Virus record (IMG/VR): IMGVR_UViG_3300031886_000023 | Coordinates: 1 to 30,329 of that record | Source: a virus | DNA: 30,329 nucleotides | Reading direction: 5' to 3' (one strand) | Shown: in pieces, positions 8,372-16,001 of the stretch | Position numbering within the stretch: position 1 is the first letter of the stretch | Layout: every line of letters starts with the position of its first letter | Notes under the pieces: model-generated | What the model was told of the DNA's origin: nothing | What the model saw: only the letters and a program-made list of their open reading frames with translations | Database searches by the model: none | Translations under genes and position numbers: made by a program

Positions 8372-10360
8372 TTACACTTCTTTTTTATTACTGTGATACA
8401 ACAATGAAGAAGGGTATAAATCGAGTTCGTGCTTTTGGGATAATTCCAAAATCTCAGAGATGGGCAACAGGGATTCTATCTTGTCGAAATTCTTTATACA
8501 ATTAGTAACTTCTCTTTTCCAGTTCTTTTTCTCTCTTGACGAAACCACTGATTTGCATAAATCCATTAACATCCCCTCCCGCTCCTTGCTCAAGGACTCG
8601 GTTTTCATTTTTTTATTCATCCTGTCTTTGGAGTGAGAGTAAAGATCTTCAACCTCATATATGATAGATTGAACTTCCTTCCTGCTGTACAACTCTTCAG
8701 CCCTAGTAGTATTGGTTTGTTTTATTTTCTTTGTCCCCGCCGGCCTCCCAGCGGATGGCTGACCTGTCGTTTCATTGCTTTCCGGAGACTCTATCATGGG
8801 AACGCCACCGATCAAGGGATTAAATAAACCCTCCTCTCTTTCCTTGACGTATTCCTTTTGGGCTTCCTTCAAGTTTTTAGAATCAGGGTATATCCCCGTC
8901 TTCATAGCCTTAATCCCTTGTTCCGGAGTAATTATGCCTATTTCAAGTAATCTTGTTACGACTCTTTGGAATTGAACCTCATCCTTAATATCTATTTCCT
9001 CAAATCTAGCCACAGGATAATCCCTGAATCCTAAATTTTGGCACACCATCTTAATCTGGTCTTGAAGGAAATTATTCAAAAAAGACAATCTGGCTTCCTT
9101 TAGCCTTTCTAAAAATATCTCGGCTTTTACTTGGGTATTCGCGAATTTATCATTGCCGACAATAACATTTTGCAATCCTTCTTTAATGTCCTCGTTGACT
9201 ATTTGATATTTCTGGGGGCCTATTATTTTGCTAATATCAGGAATCACGAACTCAGCCTTAGTGGTATAATCGGCCACCATAACTCTTCCTACGCTTTCGT
9301 TTTGAAATAAAGATCTTGCCGCAGAAAGATTCTCTGGATTTATTCCCCCCTTTTCAGGCTCTGCTCCCATAGTTATAAGAAGAATAACATTCTCGATGGT
9401 TTTACTTATCGCTTGGTCAACCTTCTTTAATTCAAGTTTCCAGTTGATGTCATCCAATACCGGGAAACCAAATGGAACGGCAAATGGCTCATAATCTTGT
9501 TTCTTATAAAAAGTGCTAGACAGTTTTGTGGAATCTAGGGTTATCTCTATCCCATTTGGAGACCATGTTCCTTTCTTGATTTTTTCTCTTGCTTCTTTTG
9601 GTAGGTTCTTAAGAATCTCTTTGTCGTGTTCCGTCTTGGGCTCTCTAAGCTCCTCAAGTTCATACTCCGACAGAATTTTCTTATATACCCCGTCCTTATA
9701 AGAGGTGCTCCTTGTCGCTATAACATCATAAGGGTTAAGGAGAATGTATCGAATAGGTATTTGCCCGGGCTTTAACCCTTCTCCTCCGTATATCTTATTT
9801 AATTTCGCAAAGTCTTTGGTTGTGAATTTGCCATCTACTCTATACAGGAAAACATTTCCGGATCTATAGTATTCACGAAAGAATTGATCCTTAAGATCCC
9901 AAAGGTTAATTTTAGCAAACCATTTTTCTACAAATTTTCTTGACTTTTCTGTCCCTCCCTCGACGTGTATGGCTGAATTAGCCAGTTCTGACATTATATC
10001 TATTGCGTTTCTAAATATAGGAACATTAGCGTAAGCTCTTTGGCACAAGTCTACGGTTTCCCTTATGTCCACCCCATTCGACTTAAAGTCATACGGGAGT
10101 ATTCCTTCTTTTATATTTGCGTATGGAGACCCTACTCCCTGACTTCTCTTGGAAGATCCTTGGTTAACTCTGGACGAACTTCTATCATAAGATGCGGTCC
10201 CCGCTGAGCTAGCTTGGGCATAAGTACTCACATAGTAATTGTCTCCAGCCAATATAGGGCCTGTGTTCTCCTGACTAATAAGGCTTTCTAAGGGAAGGTT
10301 TTTAGTTTGGAACTTTTGCCAATACTCGGACCTTTTTGTATATTTGCGTTTTTGCGGCAT
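8372..10360 (-). CDS. Portal protein
   Basis: A 662-residue protein starting MPQKRKYTKRSEYWQKF; an in-frame ATG at 10387 would add a less natural nine residues. Residues about 95-160 (GVDIRETVDLCQRAYANVPIFRNAIDIMSELANSAIHVEGG...) are typical of phage portal proteins, as is the RSGNVFLYRVDG strand pair that follows. It forms the dodecameric DNA entry ring at one capsid vertex and binds the terminase. The C-terminal 120 residues are charged and helical. It ends nine bases before the protease/scaffold ATG. No Shine-Dalgarno site is visible, only an AT-rich leader containing TATAAT three bases before the ATG. Confidence 0.8.
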   Translation of the reverse strand: MPQKRKYTKRSEYWQKFQTKNLPLESLISQENTGPILAGDNYYVSTYAQASSAGTASYDRSSSRVNQGSSKRSQGVGSPYANIKEGILPYDFKSNGVDIRETVDLCQRAYANVPIFRNAIDIMSELANSAIHVEGGTEKSRKFVEKWFAKINLWDLKDQFFREYYRSGNVFLYRVDGKFTTKDFAKLNKIYGGEGLKPGQIPIRYILLNPYDVIATRSTSYKDGVYKKILSEYELEELREPKTEHDKEILKNLPKEAREKIKKGTWSPNGIEITLDSTKLSSTFYKKQDYEPFAVPFGFPVLDDINWKLELKKVDQAISKTIENVILLITMGAEPEKGGINPENLSAARSLFQNESVGRVMVADYTTKAEFVIPDISKIIGPQKYQIVNEDIKEGLQNVIVGNDKFANTQVKAEIFLERLKEARLSFLNNFLQDQIKMVCQNLGFRDYPVARFEEIDIKDEVQFQRVVTRLLEIGIITPEQGIKAMKTGIYPDSKNLKEAQKEYVKEREEGLFNPLIGGVPMIESPESNETTGQPSAGRPAGTKKIKQTNTTRAEELYSRKEVQSIIYEVEDLYSHSKDRMNKKMKTESLSKEREGMLMDLCKSVVSSREKKNWKREVTNCIKNFDKIESLLPISEILELSQKHELDLYPSSLLYHSNKKEV

Positions 10361-10429
10361 ATTATTATAATACACACACAAATTCAAAAGTCTAACAAAA
10401 GTTAAAAGTCGACTTTGGACTTTAGGGTT

Positions 10430-10744
10430 TTATCTGTCACTAACAGACGATATCGCAGAAATGATAAAGCTCAAATTAAAGGCATCAATTCGAGGGATAT
10501 TTAAATTACTTTTCTTTTCTCCTATAACAAACCCGGATACATCTTCGCTTTCTTTTAGTAATTGAGATATGAAGTCATGCGCTCCATGGGCTTTTAACCA
10601 CTCCCAATAAAAACTTCTAGATCCTTTCTCGCATTTTAATAAAACGTCTTCGAATATAAATATCTTCCCGTAAAGAGTAACATCCCGGAAACAAGAAATC
10701 TCACTAGGAGGGGCTGAGAGGGGAGCTTCTATGATCAAGTTCAT
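10430..10744 (-). CDS. Hypothetical small protein
   Basis: A 104-residue protein starting MNLIIEAPLSAPPSEISCF, with no membrane segment or recognised motif. It starts within the possible frame-shifted extension of the upstream glycosyltransferase, so its 5' end overlaps alternative coding sequence by about 41 bases. It ends 69 bases before the portal ATG. That space holds a perfect 12-bp palindrome AAAGTCGACTTT but no terminator, so transcription probably continues into the portal gene. Function unknown. Confidence 0.45.
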   Translation of the reverse strand: MNLIIEAPLSAPPSEISCFRDVTLYGKIFIFEDVLLKCEKGSRSFYWEWLKAHGAHDFISQLLKESEDVSGFVIGEKKSNLNIPRIDAFNLSFIISAISSVSDR

Positions 10745-10807
10745 AGAAGTAAGTTACACTCTTCATCTGTCTATAATTGGGCTGTAGCCTTGGCCCTGTG
10801 TGGAAAA

Positions 10808-11635
10808 TTACCCACTTGCTGTCATTATCTCTTGGAAATTCAAATGCGGTAAATTCTCGGAGAAAAACCTTTCGGCATCCTCTATCCACTCCATGCATAA
10901 AGGGTTCGACCTAATACACATGTCCAGACTTGTGATATTAGTTGATGTCTTAATGTCTACCCCAACAGACTCGAGATCACTAAGATAGTAACCCACATGA
11001 CCCCATTTATATATTTTTGAATCTCCCTTTATTTCGTATAAAGGAGCATTTGATTCAGAACAATATGCCAGGGCAAGAGATTTAAATCTTGAAGACATAA
11101 TCCCATCTAAGCCGAAATCCGCTCCAATGTTTAGCCATATGTCGTAGTCAACCATTTCCATAACCTTGCGACCAATGCATCTGGCCATGCCTATGGTCTC
11201 GCCGGTTCGATCCTCATATATGTTTGGCTGGTAGCCCCTCCACCTTCCAAATCTTTCCGTAGGCACATCAAGTACATACATATCCTTAACGCCCATGAGT
11301 GCGTAATTCTCGTTTAACCGTTTTTTATATTCTAAGAGAAGATTGTCTGATATAAAATCATCCGATCCCAATATAATAACGGCATCAGCATCAATATCCT
11401 TCAGGGACTTAACTCCCGCATTCCATTTCTGACTAACCGGGTTATTGGGTGCTTCGACGTATTTCCATCCATTATCTTTTGAGATTTTTTCAGTAACTAA
11501 ACCCTCGGATCCTACAGCAACCAATTTTAAGTCTATTTGCCCCTCAAGCCTTTCCTTCATGTTGCTATAGTAAGAAAGAAAAATTTCCGTAAGAGCAGGC
11601 CTTTTCCACAAGGCTGTTAAAATAACCATTTTCAT
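10808..11635 (-). CDS. GT-A-like glycosyltransferase (possible 3' frameshift)
   Basis: A 275-residue protein with the start of a GT-A fold (MKMVILTALWKRPALTEIFL), a donor-binding region (PVSQKWNAGVKSLK) and a DxD-type metal/nucleotide-sugar motif in VIILGSDDFIS (residues 91-94). It is related to the second glycosyltransferase at 15998-16840, which has ILGSDDFLS and KWSDGVKYA in equivalent places. It likely transfers a sugar from a nucleotide-sugar donor in the cytoplasm. ATGA overlap joins it to the methyltransferase gene upstream. The -1 frame remains open from about 10866 to 10704 with protein-like sequence, so the true C-terminus may lie in that frame. Confidence 0.7.
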   Translation of the reverse strand: MKMVILTALWKRPALTEIFLSYYSNMKERLEGQIDLKLVAVGSEGLVTEKISKDNGWKYVEAPNNPVSQKWNAGVKSLKDIDADAVIILGSDDFISDNLLLEYKKRLNENYALMGVKDMYVLDVPTERFGRWRGYQPNIYEDRTGETIGMARCIGRKVMEMVDYDIWLNIGADFGLDGIMSSRFKSLALAYCSESNAPLYEIKGDSKIYKWGHVGYYLSDLESVGVDIKTSTNITSLDMCIRSNPLCMEWIEDAERFFSENLPHLNFQEIMTASG

Positions 11636-12231
11636 ATCTTTTTTATTTTTCCCACAATATACGAATCAATGTCCCTTACCTCTGCATTGCCCAATTGGCT
11701 AAACACTTTATACAACTCTTCCGGATCATGGTAATACCACTTCGAGTTATAATATGTTTTCGAGTCCGAGTCTTTATCAAATAAATTAGACTCATCCCAG
11801 CGGCCATAGGGTTTCTGCGTATATTGAATGTAGATTAATTCCTTTTTGCATAAGGAAAAAAGTTTTTGCATGTTTTCTTTAAAAAGAAGATTTTGAGGAG
11901 GTAGATTCAAACAAGAAATAGCCCTGCAAAAAATAATATCGAAACAGCCTCTCACTTCTAAAGCATCGCCACATATGAAATCAATATTTTTTGTTTTATA
12001 TTTTCTGCTTTTTTTGAGCGCCATTTTGATCCCTGAGTGAGATGTGTCGATACCTGTCACATTGAAGCGAGAAGATAACAAGAAGCTCCAGAATCCATCT
12101 CCGCAACCTGCGTCTAATAAAGATGCATCTTTTTCATATTTACCCTCGAAAACATTATCAAAAATCCATTCTTCAAGGTGTTCGGAATATCCAAAGCCTC
12201 CTTCTTCATAAAATTTATCGTAATTTTTCAC
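11632..12231 (-). CDS. SAM-dependent methyltransferase (class I)
   Basis: A 199-residue protein with motif I LLDAGCGDGFWS at residues 38-49, an acidic end of strand 2 in VTGIDTSHSG and a FICGDALEV motif before FDIIFCRAIS. This is the Rossmann-type order of small-molecule or sugar O-methyltransferases. Start is GTG at 12231, chosen because AAGGAG sits directly upstream at ideal spacing and because it overlaps the TGA of the sulfotransferase gene. Between a sulfotransferase and a glycosyltransferase, methylation of a sugar is the likely role. The substrate cannot be read from the sequence. Confidence 0.75.
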   Translation of the reverse strand: MKNYDKFYEEGGFGYSEHLEEWIFDNVFEGKYEKDASLLDAGCGDGFWSFLLSSRFNVTGIDTSHSGIKMALKKSRKYKTKNIDFICGDALEVRGCFDIIFCRAISCLNLPPQNLLFKENMQKLFSLCKKELIYIQYTQKPYGRWDESNLFDKDSDSKTYYNSKWYYHDPEELYKVFSQLGNAEVRDIDSYIVGKIKKI

Positions 12232-13010
12232 AATCTCCTTAATTTATTAAGCATCTTATATTTAATATAATATGAATCATCAAAAATATTACCGATGTCA
12301 TAGCGTTTTAATATCTCAATAAATTGGCCTCCCTCTTTTTTGTCTTCCAGGGAAACATTGGTTTTTATTTCGTTTGAATTTTTATCTAACGCCCCTTCAT
12401 GGAGATTATTTTCTAACTTATTTTGATCAATAGTCATACCAAAAAAAGCAAGCATTTCTTTTAATTTGCTTATATTATTAAGATCAGAAAAGTACATATC
12501 ATATGTCTTATCAAATTTAGATTTATAGTGATGAAACCGAATTTCATTTTCAAACCAATCCCATAAATTTTTCTGATACGAGGTTAAGCCCTCTGTGATT
12601 TTCAAAAAATTCTTTCGAGCCTCCATCGGTAAACGCCACACACAGTCAAGGGAGCCAGGAACAGAGTTTCGATTATTATAGCTTCTGGCGACTTGCAACG
12701 GATCACGAGTTAAGTGAATTACTCCCACCGGCAATCGCATTTCTTCTCCCAGCTCCAAAGCTTCCTCTACAAAACAGCGCAAAAATAATGGACTAGATTC
12801 AAAATATCTCCCATTTTTAATAGATTTTCTTATGGATTCCTTCTTTACTGAAAGAACTGCATTATCTTTATAGTTATTGCAGTCAATTAAAACTTTCCCG
12901 GTGCACTGAGGCTCAGGAACATGATAACCTTTTGTGTCCGAGATATGCGAAACTAATTTACTTAAATACGTAGTTCCACTTCTTCCTGTGCTAGATACAA
13001 AAATTAACAT
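12228..13010 (-). CDS. PAPS-dependent sulfotransferase
   Basis: A 260-residue protein starting MLIFVSSTGRSGTTYLSKLV. STGRSGTTYL (residues 7-16) is the 5'-phosphosulfate-binding loop, and VIHLTRDPLQVARSYNNR (from about residue 98) is the 3'-phosphate-binding segment, with Arg and Ser in the expected places. It should move sulfate from PAPS to a hydroxyl, probably on a carbohydrate given its neighbours. The ATG at 13010 is preferred over an upstream GTG at 13052, which lies inside the tmRNA-like RNA. The gene starts ten bases after the CCA end of that RNA. No Shine-Dalgarno site is seen. The DNA here is markedly AT-rich. Confidence 0.8.
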   Translation of the reverse strand: MLIFVSSTGRSGTTYLSKLVSHISDTKGYHVPEPQCTGKVLIDCNNYKDNAVLSVKKESIRKSIKNGRYFESSPLFLRCFVEEALELGEEMRLPVGVIHLTRDPLQVARSYNNRNSVPGSLDCVWRLPMEARKNFLKITEGLTSYQKNLWDWFENEIRFHHYKSKFDKTYDMYFSDLNNISKLKEMLAFFGMTIDQNKLENNLHEGALDKNSNEIKTNVSLEDKKEGGQFIEILKRYDIGNIFDDSYYIKYKMLNKLRRL

Positions 13011-13020
13011 GCCGCAAAAA

Positions 13021-13085
13021 TGGTGGAGACATGTGGAGTTGAACCACACCACGCAGCAATGCGCGTCAAATCCGTTTGTGTCCCC
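13021..13085 (-). ncRNA. Mini tmRNA-like RNA (tRNA-like domain without mRNA-like domain)
   Basis: The 65-nt minus-strand RNA folds as follows (nt from its 5' end). Acceptor stem 1-7/55-61 (GGGGACA / TGTCTCC) has a G3:U70-type wobble. A stemless D-loop region carries ACGGATTTGACG (12-22). A short hairpin lies at 20-24/31-35 (ACGCG/TGCGT). The T arm 38-54 has a TGTGG stem and a TTCAACT loop. Discriminator A62 and an encoded CCA complete it. The 5' GGGGAC, the GGATTTGAC D-loop, the G:U pair that specifies alanine charging and the TCTCCACCA 3' end are tmRNA hallmarks. The roughly 300 nt of tag and pseudoknots found in normal tmRNA is absent. It fills the gap between two sulfotransferase genes, six bases after one stop and ten before the next ATG. 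Confidence 0.8.
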
Positions 13086-13090
13086 ATTTA

Positions 13091-13837
13091 TTATTTGTTT
13101 GGCAAAAAGGTAAAACCACTATTCATTTGATTGTAACTTAAATTCATAGCATTAATTTTGTCGCCAACTTCTTTAAAATTATTAACACTATTCATCCATA
13201 TGAGACTTGTAACCTTGAGGGGTAAACTTTTTTTATTTATCTCAATTTTAGTAGACTGATTACTGTTGATGAACCTCATAATGCCAGAAACCTCTGTTTC
13301 TAGGTTATAACATAAATCTTCATAGAATACGTAATAACGCCTAGAAGGGGCTATTTTTTTATAAAAATTAAATAGTTTCTTGTTGCTCTCAAGAACGAAT
13401 TCCAAATTCTTCTCAAATTCTACCGGCGATATATAACAAGAGTTTAACTTCTCCGATTTGTTCCATGTGATAGAGCCCTTCGATATATCCTTCCTACATA
13501 AACCTACAGCATGAGACACCACGTCGTTGCGCAAACAAATAACAATTGGCACATTGCTATTTAAAAGTTTTTTCTCTAGCCCTAAGGAGACCTGATCATG
13601 AAGCTTTAATTTGGCACCAATCCACTTACAGTCCATAATGCGCTGAGTGGTCCTGCGTCTATATTTCGTATCATCATGTTTTTGCAATTTCAATAACAAC
13701 CCCTCGTCGTTGTTAAAGAAATCACACCCTAGAGATGGTTCTCTCAAGCATAATGTTCCGGGAATCTGATTAAGGGATTCGGCTAGAAAGCTACTTCCAC
13801 CCCCTCTTGTGAATAAGACTATAAAATTTCTTTTCAC
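13091..13837 (-). CDS. Sulfotransferase-like protein
   Basis: A 248-residue protein whose N-terminus IVLFTRGGGSSFLAESL matches the PAPS-binding P-loop (residues 9-18) with the Gly/Ser-rich form seen in divergent sulfotransferases. VPIVICLRNDVVSHAVGLCRKD (about residue 95 onward) matches the 3'-phosphate-binding segment, and YYVFYEDL is the following conserved strand. It starts with GTG at 13837; an upstream start is unlikely because the P-loop begins only eight residues in. It is a second, distant copy beside 12228-13010, with the tmRNA-like RNA between. The acceptor is unknown, but a polysaccharide or glycoprotein glycan is likely. Confidence 0.7.
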   Translation of the reverse strand: MKRNFIVLFTRGGGSSFLAESLNQIPGTLCLREPSLGCDFFNNDEGLLLKLQKHDDTKYRRRTTQRIMDCKWIGAKLKLHDQVSLGLEKKLLNSNVPIVICLRNDVVSHAVGLCRKDISKGSITWNKSEKLNSCYISPVEFEKNLEFVLESNKKLFNFYKKIAPSRRYYVFYEDLCYNLETEVSGIMRFINSNQSTKIEINKKSLPLKVTSLIWMNSVNNFKEVGDKINAMNLSYNQMNSGFTFLPNK

Positions 13838-13864
13838 CTTAAATTTCTGTCACAAAATAGTTTA

Positions 13865-14392
13865 TTATTTTTTTATGACAGCCCAGTAAACTCCGCTATG
13901 CTCCGCGCCTTCTCCCTTGAAATCACTTCTTTTTACAATGGATGATACATTAATATTTAAATTATGCAAGCTTGACAGATAGGAAGATATCTGGACTGTG
14001 TTTGTGATATCTATCCCCAAGGAATGCCAATGGTTTTTCGTAATCATGCAAAACATATACTTATTGGCGATATTGTAAAAATTTAGAAAGTGGTTTCTCA
14101 TAACCTTCGATTCTAATCCTGTAAATGGGTCACAACTAACCAAATCAAATTTCCTCCCTTCATCTGAAAACCGAATGGCTTCTTCGAAAGCGTCTCCGTG
14201 AATGTACTCCCACTGGGAACTATAGGTATTTTTCATTTCATTTAGTTTATCCTCAACAATATCGTTAAGAACAACATCCTTCATTTCTCGTTTGTGGGCG
14301 TATATCACATCATTCCGCCCCCCGAAAGCCGCACAAAAGAAAAAAACGGCACTTTGGCATTCGTCAAGTTCTGATTCTGGAAAAATACTCAT
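13865..14392 (-). CDS. Methyltransferase-like protein (degenerate)
   Basis: A 175-residue protein with the outline of a SAM-dependent methyltransferase: FFFCAAFGGRNDVIYAHKRE in place of motif I, a WEYIHGDAFEEA acidic segment, and FDLVSCDPFTGLESKVM resembling motif IV (DPP/DPF). The glycine-rich SAM loop is short and atypical (AAFGGRND), so activity is uncertain. The ATG at 14392 is preceded by AAGGAATTG. It lies between a GNAT-like gene and a sulfotransferase in the glycan island. The alternative is a non-catalytic Rossmann-fold protein. Confidence 0.5.
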   Translation of the reverse strand: MSIFPESELDECQSAVFFFCAAFGGRNDVIYAHKREMKDVVLNDIVEDKLNEMKNTYSSQWEYIHGDAFEEAIRFSDEGRKFDLVSCDPFTGLESKVMRNHFLNFYNIANKYMFCMITKNHWHSLGIDITNTVQISSYLSSLHNLNINVSSIVKRSDFKGEGAEHSGVYWAVIKK

Positions 14393-14409
14393 GGCAATTC
14401 CTTTGGTTT

Positions 14410-15138
14410 TTATAGTATATTTAAATAATAAGGTTTAAATAGAGTCCTTTTCTTCCACATTTTCAAACCATCCGTACCAGAGCAATGACTGCCATACATG
14501 ATATATTTTATTCCTCGAAAATCCGGAGTGTCTTTAGCTGAAACAAGATTTACTATAAACTCGTTCAATAAATACATTACGCCATTCTTTAAGTGATCAC
14601 AATGGCCCAATATTTGACCATATAAAGATATCTCTCCCATTCTTGTAAATGATATATATCCGCATAATTTGCAATCTAGTGATAGTTTACCTTGCTTATG
14701 ATTTTCCTGAGGGGAAAAAACCCCAAATAATTTATTATAATCAGTATTGGATATAAGCTCTGGAATCTCTGCCTCAACGGCAGGATAACCCCCCATTTCC
14801 TCAACGCTTTTTTGGTAACTGCTCGTCATTTTTCTCCCCTGCCTAATTTCGGAAGACAAATTGATATCCACTATATCGACAATATGATTTTGCCTTGCAA
14901 ACTCTTTGCAGTAATATTTCATTTTTTTTGCCTTGTTTGCATCTCTTACGGCATTCCCTTTATGAACTTTTCTCATCTGAGAAAGATATTCATCTATGGT
15001 CGAAGGGGTGGTCATTATCGCAGATTCTAGTTGTTGACCTTCTCTTGCCTTTCCTTCGCGACAAAAATATATGCCGTTTTTTTGAATGAAGGTTTTCGCT
15101 TGAGGGCCTTGCCCTATATTCACGTTTAAGATTTTCAC
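14410..15138 (-). CDS. GNAT-like acyltransferase, putative
   Basis: A 242-residue protein with start codon GTG at 15138. The C-terminal half (LDCKLCGYISFTRMGEISL, then GQILGHCDHLKNGVMYLLNEFIV and GIKYIMYGSHCSGTDGLKMWK) has the strand-helix pattern of GNAT-like acyltransferases, including the closing WKKRTLFKPYYL segment. The N-terminal half (MKILNVNIGQGPQAKTFIQKNG) does not match anything I know. An acetyl or aminoacyl transfer to a sugar would fit the surrounding glycosyltransferase and deacetylase genes. The family call is tentative because the acetyl-CoA loop is not clear. Confidence 0.4.
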   Translation of the reverse strand: MKILNVNIGQGPQAKTFIQKNGIYFCREGKAREGQQLESAIMTTPSTIDEYLSQMRKVHKGNAVRDANKAKKMKYYCKEFARQNHIVDIVDINLSSEIRQGRKMTSSYQKSVEEMGGYPAVEAEIPELISNTDYNKLFGVFSPQENHKQGKLSLDCKLCGYISFTRMGEISLYGQILGHCDHLKNGVMYLLNEFIVNLVSAKDTPDFRGIKYIMYGSHCSGTDGLKMWKKRTLFKPYYLNIL

Positions 15139-15146
15139 TCTAAAAT

Positions 15147-16001
15147 TTAAAGATTATTCTTCCACCAAATAGGGTGAACTAATATTTGCAAAATCTCCCC
15201 CTCTTTCATAAGCTCTGAGGATGTTTCAAGGGGATCGTTTATTGCATTAGGCAAATTTTCAAATTTGTCCGAACCGCAATAGCCCCCAGTCCAGAAGTTG
15301 CCCCCACTATCTGATAAATACCATTGTTTTTTAACAAAGTAAGATTCATACCTTAGGCCTTGAGACTCAAGGCTCATATACGGAACATTTAATGTTTTTG
15401 AATTCGGGCTTAACTCGATTGCATCTTTGTTTACCTCATCCCATATTTTATAATTTACATATTCGAGGGGATAAGGAATATTCCCCGTAGCCCCAACGAT
15501 AGATCTCATTGTTGATGATCCATGGGAAGCGCACCCAGAAATTTTTAAGCCGTTACTTCTGAAAACGGATAATATTTCCTCAGAACTTTCCTTGGGATCC
15601 TTTCCTAGGGAGAAATATTCTCCCAAAAAATCATAATGAAGCCCAACCTCGTGACCCATGCCCTGTATCTCTTGATACCATTCTATCATTTTCTTTCGAG
15701 CTTCTTCATCTATCCACCATCTCCTGGATGCATCTGCGGTAAGTGCAAAAAAAGTAGACCTAACCCCGGTTTCCTTTTCTACTCTAGCAAGATTTCGAGC
15801 AACTCCCGGATCATGATCCACATCATGCCTCATGATGATGTTCTTTTTGCCTTCTGTTTGAGTTGGATCTATATCAAATGGAAAGCCTTCTGTTTTTTTA
15901 AATGAGAAATCAGAAAATGGTCGAACATTTCCCTCTCCTGCGGCGCTCACCAGTTTTTCACAAAACTGCCTATATGTATATCCGGGATGCTTTGATGTCA
16001 T
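15147..16001 (-). CDS. Polysaccharide deacetylase-like (NodB fold) protein
   Basis: A 284-residue protein with the NodB-type metal motif IIMRHDVDHDPGVARNLARV (residues 56-75), a TFFALTADASRRW strand, and GMGHEVGLHYDFLGEY (from residue 115) supplying the paired histidines H117 and H122. This order is typical of the variant polysaccharide deacetylases in sugar-modification clusters, which remove N- or O-acetyl groups using a divalent metal. No signal peptide is present, so it would act in the cytoplasm, unlike cell-wall deacetylases. It overlaps the upstream glycosyltransferase gene by four bases. Confidence 0.7.
   Translation of the reverse strand: MTSKHPGYTYRQFCEKLVSAAGEGNVRPFSDFSFKKTEGFPFDIDPTQTEGKKNIIMRHDVDHDPGVARNLARVEKETGVRSTFFALTADASRRWWIDEEARKKMIEWYQEIQGMGHEVGLHYDFLGEYFSLGKDPKESSEEILSVFRSNGLKISGCASHGSSTMRSIVGATGNIPYPLEYVNYKIWDEVNKDAIELSPNSKTLNVPYMSLESQGLRYESYFVKKQWYLSDSGGNFWTGGYCGSDKFENLPNAINDPLETSSELMKEGEILQILVHPIWWKNNL

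Noticed and set aside
10358-10369. TATAAT as the portal promoter
   Set aside because: It lies only three bases before the portal ATG, so a transcript would start inside the gene. Read-through from the upstream genes is more likely.
12228-13052. Longer sulfotransferase starting at GTG 13052
   Set aside because: The extension would run through the 3' half of the tmRNA-like RNA, and the P-loop fits the ATG at 13010.
13021-13085. Ordinary tRNA gene or phage attachment site
   Set aside because: There is no D stem and no 7-base anticodon loop on a 5-bp stem, while the D-loop sequence matches tmRNA. Both tmRNA ends are present and no integrase is nearby, so an attachment-site fragment is less likely, though not excluded.
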